DNA of 22,622 nt from UBA5336 sp038522375. GTDB lineage: Bacteria; Pseudomonadota; Alphaproteobacteria; Caulobacterales; Hyphomonadaceae. A model generated the notes under the pieces. That model was not told the DNA's origin. It was given only the letters and a program-made list of their open reading frames with translations, and searched no databases. The stretch is from the NCBI GenBank assembly GCA_038522375.1, contig JBCBKE010000050.1, positions 1 through 22,622 of the forward strand, in the 5' to 3' direction. The translations under genes were made by a program, and so were the position numbers. How positions within the stretch are numbered: position 1 is the stretch's first letter; every line of letters starts with the position of its first letter. Positions 7,888 to 15,574 of the stretch are shown here, one piece after another.

Positions 7888-8517
7888 CTATGCCTCACTG
7901 CTTTCTTCATCTGTCCGCGCTCTGAAGACCGTGTCGACAATACCAAAGGCCTGTGCCTCCTCGGCGGTCAGGAACGTGTCACGATCAAGCTTTTTCTCGA
8001 TCGTGTCGAAATCCTGGCCTGTATGCTGAACATAGATGTCGTTGAGCCGGCGTTTCATATCGATAATTTCCTCGGCGTGCCGTTCGATATCCGAAGCGAC
8101 CCCGCGATAGCCGCCAGAGGGCTGGTGCAGCATGATGCGGGCGTTCGGCAGCGCCATTCTGTGTCCAGGCGCGCCGGCCGCAAGCAACAGCGACCCCATG
8201 GACGCCGCCTGACCAATGCAAACCGTTGAAACAGGACACCGGATGTACTGCATCGTGTCGTAGATCGCCATCCCGGATGTGACGTAGCCGCCGGGGCTGT
8301 TGATATACATGGAGACATCTCTCTTGGGGTTCTCCGACTCCAGGAAAAGCAGCTGAGATGTCACCAGTGCAGCGGTGCCATCGTCGATCGCGCCCGTCAC
8401 AAAGATGATCCGCTCTTTCAACAAGCGGGAGAAGATATCGAACGTCCGCTCCCCGCGGCTCGTCTGCTCAACCACCATCGGTACGAGGTTGAGTGCGGTG
8501 GGGTGGATCTCGGTCAT
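7888..8517 (-). CDS. clpP: ClpP, serine peptidase subunit of ClpXP
   Basis: A 209-residue S14 peptidase. The catalytic triad is Ser106 (GQAASMGSLLLAAG), His131 (MLHQPSGG) and Asp180 (KLDRDTFLTAEEA). The spacings of 25 and 49 residues equal those of E. coli ClpP. Other signatures are YINSPGG and the N-terminal LVPMVVEQTSRGER, where ClpX contacts and propeptide cleavage occur. The ORF is open 32 codons upstream, but ATG 8517 starts at the conserved sequence and the extension overlaps a promoter candidate. clpX follows in the same direction. The trigger factor gene (tig), often upstream of clpP, is absent: a divergent EF-hand gene stands there instead. Confidence 0.97.
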   Translation of the reverse strand: MTEIHPTALNLVPMVVEQTSRGERTFDIFSRLLKERIIFVTGAIDDGTAALVTSQLLFLESENPKRDVSMYINSPGGYVTSGMAIYDTMQYIRCPVSTVCIGQAASMGSLLLAAGAPGHRMALPNARIMLHQPSGGYRGVASDIERHAEEIIDMKRRLNDIYVQHTGQDFDTIEKKLDRDTFLTAEEAQAFGIVDTVFRARTDEESSEA

Positions 8518-8571
8518 GGAGCAGAGCCCTTCGGGAAACGGTTCAGGTGGCCGGCGGACACCACTGTTTGG

Positions 8572-8603
8572 TATATATTTGACGATGCGGGCGGGCGCGC
8601 AAG
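8572..8603 (-). promoter_or_regulatory. Candidate clpP promoter with heat-shock-like -35
   Basis: On the minus strand CTTGCGC (8603-8597) is followed at 17-19 nt by AATATATA (with TATATA at 8577-8572), resembling CTTG-type heat-shock promoters of Alphaproteobacteria. It is 55-86 nt upstream of the clpP ATG. It is the only AT-rich -10-like block in the 207-nt gap between clpP and the divergent EF-hand gene. Tentative. Confidence 0.35.
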
Positions 8604-8724
8604 AGGCACGCACCGCCCACGCGCAGTGAATTGTGGAAGAGCATAGACCGCCCTAACAGCAAGTTTATGTAGCGCGAAAGTCACAGCTTGTTACATTCCA
8701 TTTGACGAACCCGGCGGAGAATGC

Positions 8725-9276
8725 ATGACTCAAGGCAGGAAACAGTGGCCCATTGCTGGACTTTCGGCGATCTTTCTGGTGGCACTCGCAGGCCCCTCGG
8801 CGGCCGAAGACGTTGTCCGTTTGCCTGGCCAGGGCGAACTCAAGGAAGTCCTGCCCCAGATCGCCGAACAGGAGCGCCTCGCACCGGGCGGCGGATTGCT
8901 CGTGAGCTTTGATGGTAATGCAGATGGACGTGTATCGGCCGAAGAATTTGAAACGGGATTGACCGCATCTTTCGCCGCAGCAGACGCGAACGGCGACGGT
9001 AGCTTGTCGGTCTTTGAACAACGCGATTGGGCAGACGATCTGCCAACGCGCGATGGCTCACTATCCAATCCCGTCCGGTTTGATCCCAATCTCGACCGGG
9101 TGGTGAGTTATGACGAGTTCACATCGGTCATCCGAAGCCTCGCAGCCCCCTATCAGGACGAGACCGACGGCAGCATCGACCTCGCGGACCTGAAGCTCGC
9201 CAAACCGAGACCGGAATCGATCGCTGAAAACCGGCGTCCGCCGCTGGATGGACGCCCCCGCCTTCCTCGCCAATAG
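8725..9276 (+). CDS. Exported EF-hand calcium-binding protein
   Basis: A 183-residue protein with an N-terminal signal peptide (basic start, hydrophobic residues about 10-22, likely cleavage after AGPSAA near residue 27), so probably periplasmic or secreted. Four EF-hand loops can be read. Loop 1 (63-74, DGNADGRVSAEE) and loop 2 (87-98, DANGDGSLSVFE) are canonical. Loop 3 (120-131, DPNLDRVVSYDE) has Arg where the invariant glycine belongs, and loop 4 (about 144-155) lacks the first aspartate. The C-terminus is proline/arginine-rich. Calmodulin-like exported EF-hand proteins are common in Alphaproteobacteria but their role is mostly unknown. ATG 8725 follows GGCGGAGA closely. It is divergent from clpP and converges with the HPr gene. 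Confidence 0.85.
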   Translation: MTQGRKQWPIAGLSAIFLVALAGPSAAEDVVRLPGQGELKEVLPQIAEQERLAPGGGLLVSFDGNADGRVSAEEFETGLTASFAAADANGDGSLSVFEQRDWADDLPTRDGSLSNPVRFDPNLDRVVSYDEFTSVIRSLAAPYQDETDGSIDLADLKLAKPRPESIAENRRPPLDGRPRLPRQ

Positions 9277-9286
9277 CCACTATCAG

Positions 9287-9301
9287 GCCTCTGAACGAGG
9301 C
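9287..9301. terminator. Possible hairpin terminator between convergent genes
   Basis: GCCTC (9287-9291), a 5-nt loop TGAAC and GAGGC (9297-9301) form a perfect short stem in the 39-nt space between the stops of the EF-hand gene and the HPr gene. No T-run follows on either strand, so this is weak evidence for a bidirectional terminator. Confidence 0.3.
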
Positions 9302-9315
9302 AGGACGGACTTGCG

Positions 9316-9603
9316 CTATTGGGACTCGCCAAATCCTGAGGACACAAGGTCGCAGATCGCATCGACCGCGGGCCGGGCATCAGGCCCCTCTGCCTTGACC
9401 TTCAGATCGGAGCCCGTTGGGGCAATCAGGAGGAGGAGGTCCATGATCGAACGGGCATCGGCGGAATGACCGCCATGGCTGACAATGATCCTGGCATCGT
9501 GTTCACCGGCCAACCGGGAGATCATCCCCGATGGCCTGGCATGCAGGCCCTTGCGGTTGACCACCGTCACCGTCCGTTCGGCTGTCGACGTCGTTTCGCT
9601 CAT
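9316..9603 (-). CDS. HPr-family phosphocarrier protein
   Basis: A 95-residue HPr. The active-site segment is NRKGLHARPSG with His21, Arg23 and Pro24: the histidine takes phosphate from enzyme I (PtsP) and passes it to an EIIA. Ser52 in DARSIMDLLLL aligns with the regulatory serine (Ser46 class) phosphorylated by HprK, although the residue after SIM is Asp rather than the common Gly. Its start overlaps the end of the EIIA gene by 4 nt (ATGA), so the two are cotranslated. No sugar-permease (EIIB/C/D) genes are present, which fits the regulatory PTS of Alphaproteobacteria. It probably acts in nutrient and carbon/nitrogen signalling. Confidence 0.93.
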   Translation of the reverse strand: MSETTSTAERTVTVVNRKGLHARPSGMISRLAGEHDARIIVSHGGHSADARSIMDLLLLIAPTGSDLKVKAEGPDARPAVDAICDLVSSGFGESQ

Positions 9604-10007
9604 GAGGCCTTGCTGAGGAGCTCCGATGCGATATTGATATATTTCCGGCCCGCATCCGCCGCAATCTGAACCGCTTCTGCCAGGGTCACGGTATCGGCAC
9701 GCACCTCAGCCAGCTTGATCAGCATGGGCAGGTTCACGCCCGCAAGCACCTCCACCTTTCCTGCATTCATGACCGAGATTGCAAGGTTGGAAGGTGTACC
9801 GCCGAACATGTCGGTGAGAATCACGACCCCGCTGCCATCATCAACGGATTTGGAGACGTCCCTTATCTGATCGCGGCGCGCCTCGATATCATCCTCCGCT
9901 TCGATACAGATTGCGCGGAAGCGACGCTGTTCGCCAACCACATGCTCGGTCGCTGCGACCAGTTCCTGGGCGAGCTTTCCGTGGCTGACCACAACTATAC
10001 CGATCAT
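9600..10007 (-). CDS. PTS EIIA component of the mannose/sorbose family (regulatory, ManX/PtsM-like)
   Basis: A 135-residue EIIA-Man domain. It opens MIGIVVVSHGKLAQEL with the phosphorylated His9, and contains VVILTDMFGGTPSNLA, the second family signature lining the active site. It lacks the EIIB domain found in E. coli ManX, as is usual for the alphaproteobacterial regulatory form, and would receive phosphate from the HPr encoded immediately downstream (4-nt overlap). The start is ATG 10007, with AAGGATAGGG upstream. A GTG directly before it is the alternative. It lies 55 nt after the AbgT-family gene on the same strand. A kinase gene (hprK), normally next to it, is not in this window. Confidence 0.93.
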   Translation of the reverse strand: MIGIVVVSHGKLAQELVAATEHVVGEQRRFRAICIEAEDDIEARRDQIRDVSKSVDDGSGVVILTDMFGGTPSNLAISVMNAGKVEVLAGVNLPMLIKLAEVRADTVTLAEAVQIAADAGRKYINIASELLSKAS

Positions 10008-10062
10008 CACACCCTATCCTTACACAATCGTCATAGGAAAGCTGCCACAGGAGTGTCACACG

Positions 10063-11724
10063 TCAAGCCGGATTCGGGGCAGTTGCTGCCGAAGGTAGCG
10101 TAAATGTCACAGGCGCACCCGGCCCGAGATCCAATCCCAGATAGACCCAGGCCACCGTCAGGATCAGCCCGGTTGCGAGCATCCAGATCGAGTAAGGGAT
10201 CATCATGGCGGTCAGACTGCCGAGGCCAAAGCCCGGCTGCCAGCGCTGGGCGAAGACGAGGATCAACGGGAAATAGACCATCAGCGGTGTAATAATGTTG
10301 GTTGCGCCGTCGCCGACCCGGTAGACCGCTGTTGCACCATCCGGGCTAACACCCAGCAACATCAACATCGGGACAAGCACCGGCGCTAGCAGTGCCCACT
10401 TCGCGCTCGCCGAGCCGACGAACAGATTGATCAGCGCGGAGAACAGGACAATCAGGCCCAGCAGGATCGGCAGGGGGAGCCCCGAATCCTCGATCGCTCC
10501 GGCCCCGTGCACCGCCGAGATCAATCCCAGGTTAGACCAAGCAAACATCGCCACGAAGTGAGCCGCTGCGAATGCGAGGACAAGGTAATAGCCCATATCC
10601 TTCATCGCATCGGCCATCATGGCCACGAGATCTCGGTGGGTCTTTATCGTCCCCGCCGCTGCACCATAGGCCCATCCAGTTGCAAGGAACAGAACAAGGA
10701 AACCGCCAACAAGGGACTGGAACAAGGGTGAATACTTGGAGATGGCACTGCAGGTTCCCGCCTCAGCCTCCTCGGCTGGGCAGGCCATCTCGTTGATAAG
10801 CGGTGTGCCGGGTCCGACGGTCATGAAAACCCAGGCGCCCACAACCGCGACAAGCGCCAGGCCGGCCCGGCCAAGCCCTCTTCGCTGGTCAGCTGTCAGG
10901 GCCCCGTTATCGTCGGCATACGCATCCGCGTCTGCGCCCGATGGCGCCCACTTTCCGAGCCGCGGCTCAATGATGCGATCGGTGACATACCAGATCACCG
11001 GCAAATAGATGAACAACAGGGCGAGAATGAAGTACCAGTTTCCGGCGATGTTCGCATCGTAACTCTCCACAAGGATCTCGCCGGCTTCCTCGGTAATCCC
11101 ATACAGAAGCGCGTCCAACTGGCCGGGGGCGATGTTGGCCGAAAACCCACCCGACACCCCGGCAAAGGATGCCGATATCCCAGCGAGGGGATGGCGACCG
11201 GCTGAGGCAAACAGGACGGCCGCCAAAGGGATCAGGACCACATAGGCCGCATCTGCGGCATGGTTGCCGATCATCGCAACAAGCGCCACCACCGGGGTCA
11301 ACAGGGTGACAGGCGCGCTCCGCACCGCTGACTTCATCGCCGAGGCGAACAGGCCCGATCGTTCCGCGACCCCTGCCCCAAGCATGACGACAAGAACGTA
11401 GCCGAGCGGGTGGAAGTGGGTGAAGGTGGTCGGCATCTCGACCCAGAGTCTCTGGATATTCTCCGCTGAAAGAAGGCTGATCGCCGGGATCACCCCATCT
11501 TCCCCGATGCTGAACCTTGCCTTCTGGCCATCGGGCATCCCCGACAGCACATCGGGGCTGAGCGTCGCTGTCAGGCCGACGAGGGCGGCTCCGACCGAGA
11601 TGACCATCAGAAAGACAATCAGGTACATGAAGATGAAGACCGGGTCCGGCAGCCGGTTTCCGGTCCGCTCGACAAACCCCAGAAAGCCTTTTGGCTCGTC
11701 GGCTGCCATAGTGGTGTCAGTCAT
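10063..11724 (-). CDS. AbgT-family transporter (p-aminobenzoyl-glutamate / MtrF-like)
   Basis: A 553-residue integral membrane protein with roughly eleven to twelve hydrophobic spans. Family signatures are clear: RTGNRLPDPVFIF at the N-terminus, GGFSANIAPGQLDALLYGIT, and FVGSASAKWALLAPVLVPM followed by YRVGDGATNIITPLMVYFPLI, the second half of the inverted repeat. Known members are E. coli AbgT, which takes up p-aminobenzoyl-glutamate, and the MtrF/YdaH antiporters, which export sulfonamides and folate-pathway metabolites. A loop near 270-285 and another near 318-330 with two cysteines are more variable. It stands between the sensor kinase and the PTS genes, where hprK would be expected. Substrate cannot be decided from sequence. 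Confidence 0.9.
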   Translation of the reverse strand: MTDTTMAADEPKGFLGFVERTGNRLPDPVFIFMYLIVFLMVISVGAALVGLTATLSPDVLSGMPDGQKARFSIGEDGVIPAISLLSAENIQRLWVEMPTTFTHFHPLGYVLVVMLGAGVAERSGLFASAMKSAVRSAPVTLLTPVVALVAMIGNHAADAAYVVLIPLAAVLFASAGRHPLAGISASFAGVSGGFSANIAPGQLDALLYGITEEAGEILVESYDANIAGNWYFILALLFIYLPVIWYVTDRIIEPRLGKWAPSGADADAYADDNGALTADQRRGLGRAGLALVAVVGAWVFMTVGPGTPLINEMACPAEEAEAGTCSAISKYSPLFQSLVGGFLVLFLATGWAYGAAAGTIKTHRDLVAMMADAMKDMGYYLVLAFAAAHFVAMFAWSNLGLISAVHGAGAIEDSGLPLPILLGLIVLFSALINLFVGSASAKWALLAPVLVPMLMLLGVSPDGATAVYRVGDGATNIITPLMVYFPLILVFAQRWQPGFGLGSLTAMMIPYSIWMLATGLILTVAWVYLGLDLGPGAPVTFTLPSAATAPNPA

Positions 11725-11824
11725 CGATTACGCACTCCAAGCCCCAGTAAGGCCGCGAGCGTAGCCTCGATTGCATCGGAATTCCACGGGCGCATATGCA
11801 GGTGCCGCATATCTGCGATCGTGC

Positions 11825-13438
11825 TTACAACGCTGGCAGTTCCACAACAAAGCGTGCTCCGCCGTGTGGCCGGTTCTCTGCATGGACCGTCCCCCGGTGG
11901 GTTTCAACAATCTGCCGGACGATCGAGAGCCCCAGTCCCGAATTGTTCCCGAATGCCGAACCCACCGGACGGTCGGTATAGAAGCGGTCGAAAATCTTCT
12001 CGAGCTTGTCGTCCGGAATACCAGGCCCCCGGTCTTCGATCAGGATTCTTGCCATCGTCTGTGGGCCCCTCCGGCCCTGTTCCAGAATGACGGTGACCGC
12101 TTCATCGGGGGGAGAGAACGAACGGGCATTGTCGATCAGGTTCCGCACCACCTGGCCCAACTGCCCCGCCCGCCCCTGGACACGCAGTCCCGCCCCGAGT
12201 GTTTCATCCCTGAATTCGACCGGGACATGGCCGTCCTGCAAGGTGGTAGTATAGGTCTCGACAACGTCATGGCACATGGCCGCCAGGGCTACCCGCTGGC
12301 GGGGTGTCCGGTTCATCTCGCCCTCAAGCCGCGATGCGTTGGAAATGTCGGTGATCAGCCGATCGAGCCGCTTGACGTCGCTTTGTATGACCCTGCGTAG
12401 TTTTTCGCGCGCGACAGGGTCATCCTGAACCAGTTCGGCTGTTTCTACGGCAGAGCGGATGGAGGTAATCGGATTCTTCAGTTCATGGGCCACGTCCGCC
12501 GCAAACTGCTCGTTCGCCTCAATTCGGTCGACCAGGGCGACGGTCATCGCCTCCAGGGATTGGGCAAGATAGCCGATCTCATCGCGCCGCTTCGTTAGCG
12601 CGTCCATGTTCAACGTATCACTGGTACCTGTTCGGACCTGGTCAGCCGCCATGGACAGACGCCGGAGCGGGCGGGCAATCGTGAGCGACAAGAGCGCAGA
12701 CGTGACGATCGCGACAAGAATAGCAACCGTGATAAACGGAATGAGCGCAATTCGCTCAGCGCGGATGATCTGCTCGATATCGCTGGCCTCAAGGGTCAGC
12801 ACACCAACGATTTCAGAGACTTCCTGGAGGGGAATAGAGACCGAGACAACCCGTTGGCCGCGGTCTGAAAACCTCTGGCTCGCGGCGACTTCCCCCCGCC
12901 GGGCGGCGAGATACTCGTCATTCAAGGTCTGGGTACGCACAGCGCCAATGCCGCGCATCGGCATGATCCGCTCAAACGCCCGGCCCACGGCATTGGACAT
13001 GTTTGTGCCAACCCGGTTGTAAAGCCCGGGCTTTTGAATGGGTGGCAGGGCCTGGACCTCGACCTGCTCGGACAAGAAAAAGCTGTCGGCCACCGTTTCC
13101 ACGTCCAGGGTCCGGACCTGGGCGCGGAGGATTTCAGGCAGATTCAGGGACTTGATGGTCGCCTGGGCCAGTTCCGGGTCCAGTCCCGGCTGCGGCCGAC
13201 CATAGATGGCGCCTTCGGCGAGCAGGTTGGCGTAAACCTCTGCCTGGCGGACAAGGTCCTGTTTCTTCACAATCACAAGGCCAGCGCGCAATTCGTTGAG
13301 CACCAGCGCGCCGATCACGAGGACCAGCAGGCCTGCAAAGTTGGACGCCAGGATGCGGCGGGCCGTGCGCGAGCGGAACAAGCCGAACCCCGGCTTCACC
13401 ATGGAGGCACTGTCAGGAGGGGTCGGCTTTGTACTCAT
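11825..13438 (-). CDS. ChvG/ExoS-like membrane sensor histidine kinase
   Basis: A 537-residue kinase with two membrane spans (about 29-50 and 228-252) flanking a roughly 175-residue periplasmic stimulus-sensing domain. A HAMP linker follows (about 255-308), then a HisKA domain with FAADVAHELKNPITSIRSAVET (His318) and an HATPase domain: N-box NLIDNARS (433-440), G1 EDRGPGIP (468-475), F-box FDRFY and G2 GLGLSIV (501-507). The H-box and N-terminal region closely resemble ChvG/ExoS, which senses acid or envelope change and signals to ChvI. In many Alphaproteobacteria chvI-chvG-hprK-manX-ptsH lie together. Here the kinase, EIIA and HPr remain, but no response regulator is adjacent and an AbgT transporter is inserted. 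The ATG at 13438 has a weak ribosome binding site. Confidence 0.9.
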   Translation of the reverse strand: MSTKPTPPDSASMVKPGFGLFRSRTARRILASNFAGLLVLVIGALVLNELRAGLVIVKKQDLVRQAEVYANLLAEGAIYGRPQPGLDPELAQATIKSLNLPEILRAQVRTLDVETVADSFFLSEQVEVQALPPIQKPGLYNRVGTNMSNAVGRAFERIMPMRGIGAVRTQTLNDEYLAARRGEVAASQRFSDRGQRVVSVSIPLQEVSEIVGVLTLEASDIEQIIRAERIALIPFITVAILVAIVTSALLSLTIARPLRRLSMAADQVRTGTSDTLNMDALTKRRDEIGYLAQSLEAMTVALVDRIEANEQFAADVAHELKNPITSIRSAVETAELVQDDPVAREKLRRVIQSDVKRLDRLITDISNASRLEGEMNRTPRQRVALAAMCHDVVETYTTTLQDGHVPVEFRDETLGAGLRVQGRAGQLGQVVRNLIDNARSFSPPDEAVTVILEQGRRGPQTMARILIEDRGPGIPDDKLEKIFDRFYTDRPVGSAFGNNSGLGLSIVRQIVETHRGTVHAENRPHGGARFVVELPAL

Positions 13439-13492
13439 CAGGTTAACACATAGGAGCTGAAGGCGGTGCGCCGGGCGGACCGCCTCGTCACA

Positions 13493-13939
13493 TCATGCCA
13501 CCGTCATGGACACGATCTGATCCGGATTGCGAGGCGGTTCGCCTTTTGCGAGTTGGTCGACCACCTCCATTCCTGCGGTCACCTGGCCCCAAACGGTGTA
13601 TTGCTTGTCGAGGAAGCCGGCATCGTCAAAACAGATGAAGAACTGACTATTGGCCGAATTCGGGTTGTTGGTGCGCGCCATCGAACAGGTGCCCCGAACA
13701 TGGGGTTCGGCATTGAACTCCTGGTTCAGGTCCGGCTTCGAGGAGCCGCCGGTACCCGTTCCATTCGGGCAACCGACCTGCGCCATGAAGCCATCGATGA
13801 CCCGGTGAAAGACCACGCCATCATAAAACCCTTCGGATGCAAGCTCCTTGATACGCGTCACATGGTTGGGTGCAAGATCGGGACGAAGGGTGATTGTGAC
13901 CGTACCCTTGGAGGTTTCCATGGTGAGTGTCTCGGACAT
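13493..13939 (-). CDS. Peptidyl-prolyl cis-trans isomerase, cyclophilin type (cytoplasmic)
   Basis: A 148-residue single-domain cyclophilin without a signal peptide, so cytoplasmic. Landmarks are GFYDGVVFHRVIDGFMAQVG (residues 38-56, with the catalytic Arg46 equivalent), the GTGTGG turn, CSMARTNNPNSANSQFFI and YTVWGQVTAGMEVVDQL. The fold catalyses proline isomerisation during folding. The tryptophan in the TVWGQV segment is the position linked to cyclosporin binding in eukaryotic forms. It belongs to the short PpiB-like group. It lies between the endonuclease V-like gene and the sensor kinase on the same strand, with 54 nt to the kinase start, so it could share a transcript. Confidence 0.95.
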   Translation of the reverse strand: MSETLTMETSKGTVTITLRPDLAPNHVTRIKELASEGFYDGVVFHRVIDGFMAQVGCPNGTGTGGSSKPDLNQEFNAEPHVRGTCSMARTNNPNSANSQFFICFDDAGFLDKQYTVWGQVTAGMEVVDQLAKGEPPRNPDQIVSMTVA

Positions 13940-14028
13940 GGGAGCGCCTTTCCATCATTTCGCGTTCGAACACTAGCCCTAGCCGGGTTGCCCCCGGTGG
14001 GTCAAAGGCCGCAAACATGCGCCCCGGC

Positions 14029-14050
14029 GCCTGACGGCAACAGGTCAGGC
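14029..14050. other. Hairpin spanning the stop codon of the EndoV-like gene
   Basis: GCCTGAC (14029-14035) and GTCAGGC (14044-14050) form a 7-bp stem around an 8-nt loop. The stop codon of the EndoV-like gene (14045-14047) is inside the stem. No T-run follows on the minus strand. A second short GC stem (CCGGG-TTGCC-CCCGG, 13983-13997) lies further downstream. These may slow transcription or protect an mRNA end, but terminator function is unproven. Confidence 0.3.
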
Positions 14051-14548
14051 CGGTTCGGGTCTTCGGCTGAGCGCATCGACCCGTTTGAGGAGCGTGGGCA
14101 AGCGGTGCTCCCCATGCATCAAGGTGATTGCACGGGCGGCCTGGGCGCCAGGAAGGCCGGCGGCGGTCACGTAAAGGGGACGCTCACTTGTTCCGCGATG
14201 GACCTCACGGGCCTGGTCTGCCCCGTCGAACGGGTTCTTGGCGACGCCAATGACGGGGATCTTGTCGCCAAGCGCATCGTAGAGATGCCAGCCCAGCCCG
14301 GGCGTGCCGTCGGCCAGTGAGACGTAACCATCGACCAGGATTAGCGCCGGGCGACGAGTGAACCGTGGAAGAAGGGCAAGGATGCCGGGCAGTTCCCGTT
14401 TGTAGAGAGCTCCCGACGCATAGGGCGCCGGTGTTGGCCCTTCATGGGTCTGTTCCTCGTTCGCTTTCGCGTCACCCGGGGCAGCAAACATGACACCTGC
14501 GGTCCGCGTCACACCACCCAGATGATAGGAGTCCACGGCGAGGATCAT
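14045..14548 (-). CDS. Short endonuclease V-like protein
   Basis: A 167-residue protein that aligns by eye with endonuclease V (Nfi), which cuts DNA near deaminated bases such as inosine. AVDSYHLGG carries Asp6, matching the first metal-binding Asp. PYASGALYKRE (42-52) matches the wedge PYIPGFLSFRE with the catalytic Glu52. LILVDGYVSL has Asp73, and IPVIGVAKNPF has the conserved Lys104. RPLYVTAAG matches KPLYVSAGH and EHRLPTLLKRVD matches the RLPEP-x-R-x-AD tail. However, the conserved histidine of the SAGHR motif is replaced (TAAGLPG), the wedge Ile-Pro is Ala-Ser, and the N-terminal ~25 residues of full-length enzymes are missing. It is either a short active subfamily or a non-catalytic inosine-binding relative. 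Confidence 0.75.
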   Translation of the reverse strand: MILAVDSYHLGGVTRTAGVMFAAPGDAKANEEQTHEGPTPAPYASGALYKRELPGILALLPRFTRRPALILVDGYVSLADGTPGLGWHLYDALGDKIPVIGVAKNPFDGADQAREVHRGTSERPLYVTAAGLPGAQAARAITLMHGEHRLPTLLKRVDALSRRPEPA

Positions 14549-14625
14549 CGTCGCGTTTTATCATGGCGCGGCGTTTCCATGAAGCACGGGTAGAGGTCGG
14601 CGCCGCAGGAGCGCCCCTTGTCGGC

Positions 14626-15459
14626 CTAGATCAGGGCATAACCCCTTGCATTGATGTATTGCCGGAGCGCCTGGGCGCGGTTCGCAGGGTCCGGATGCGT
14701 CGACATGAATTCGGGGGGCCGCTGGCCTTCCGACTTTGCAGCCATCAGTTCCCATAACCGAACGGCCTGGGTCGTATCATAACCGGCTGCATGCATGTAA
14801 TCGACGCCGGCCAGGTCTGCCTCGCTCTCGCTCTGCCGGCTGTATGGCAGAACGACACCGAACTGCATGGCAGCACCGCCAAGGCCGACGATGGCGTTGC
14901 CATACTGGCTCAACTCTTCCGATGTGGCCACGGCAACGGTGCCCAGCGCCAAGGCGCCCTGGGCCAGGGTCTGGCGTGACATGCGGCGGTTCGCATGGCG
15001 ATAGACCGAATGGCCGATCTCGTGACCCAGCACCGTTGAAAGCTGGTCATCGTTTTCCGACAGTTCGACGATGCCGCGATAGATGCCGACCCGGTTTCCG
15101 GGCATCACGAACGCGTTGGCATCATCGGTGTCAAAAACGGCCACATCCCATTGTTCACCCGCCTTTGGCGTGACCGCCTCGATCCGGTTCCAGACGCGCA
15201 TCACGTTGGCCTGAAGGGTCGGGTCGCTGGTTTGGGGGGTCTGGGACTTGAGTTCCGACCAGGCAGTCGAAGCCATCTGGGCGATCTGCCCGTCGCCCAT
15301 GAATGCGAGCTCCGTCTGACCCGTGTAGGGGTTCGTGGTACAGCTCGACAGGATAGGAAACACCGTCCCGGCAGCGAGCCCCATGACAAGGCCACGCCGG
15401 GAAAGGTTGATCTGGGGGGCGTTTTCCAGAACCGCCCCATCAATTTTCACACGTTCCAC
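14626..15459 (-). CDS. M48-family metalloprotease, probable Tat-exported lipoprotein
   Basis: A 277-residue protease with HEIGH (residues 146-150 from the chosen start) as the zinc and catalytic motif, and the third ligand Glu211 in ESEADLAGVDYM. The STHPDPANRAQAL segment is typical of the LoiP/YcaL/BepA-like M48 group, which degrades misassembled outer-membrane proteins in the periplasm. The N-terminus reads LSRRGLVMGLAAG...LSSC: a twin-arginine-like motif, a hydrophobic stretch and a lipobox with Cys40. GTG 15459 is chosen because AGGGAG lies 5 nt upstream. The frame is open to a TTG at 15510 without such a site. It follows the coiled-coil/H3TH gene by 115 nt on the same strand, in a run of envelope genes. 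Confidence 0.88.
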   Translation of the reverse strand: MERVKIDGAVLENAPQINLSRRGLVMGLAAGTVFPILSSCTTNPYTGQTELAFMGDGQIAQMASTAWSELKSQTPQTSDPTLQANVMRVWNRIEAVTPKAGEQWDVAVFDTDDANAFVMPGNRVGIYRGIVELSENDDQLSTVLGHEIGHSVYRHANRRMSRQTLAQGALALGTVAVATSEELSQYGNAIVGLGGAAMQFGVVLPYSRQSESEADLAGVDYMHAAGYDTTQAVRLWELMAAKSEGQRPPEFMSTHPDPANRAQALRQYINARGYALI

Positions 15460-15574
15460 GTCAACTCCCTGGGCCGATTCGCCTTCTCTTAACTTCGTCA
15501 ATATGAACAAGCTGGATTGAACCTACCGTGAATGGCGACGCAATGGCCATGCAAGCCCGACCACGGTCGCAACG

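Noticed and set aside
11771..12400. 209-codon plus-strand frame opposite the sensor kinase ATPase domain
   Set aside because: Antisense to the N- and G-boxes of the kinase, with no independent support.
13466..14320. 284-codon plus-strand frame opposite cyclophilin and the EndoV-like gene
   Set aside because: Antisense shadow of two conserved genes, crossing their boundary.
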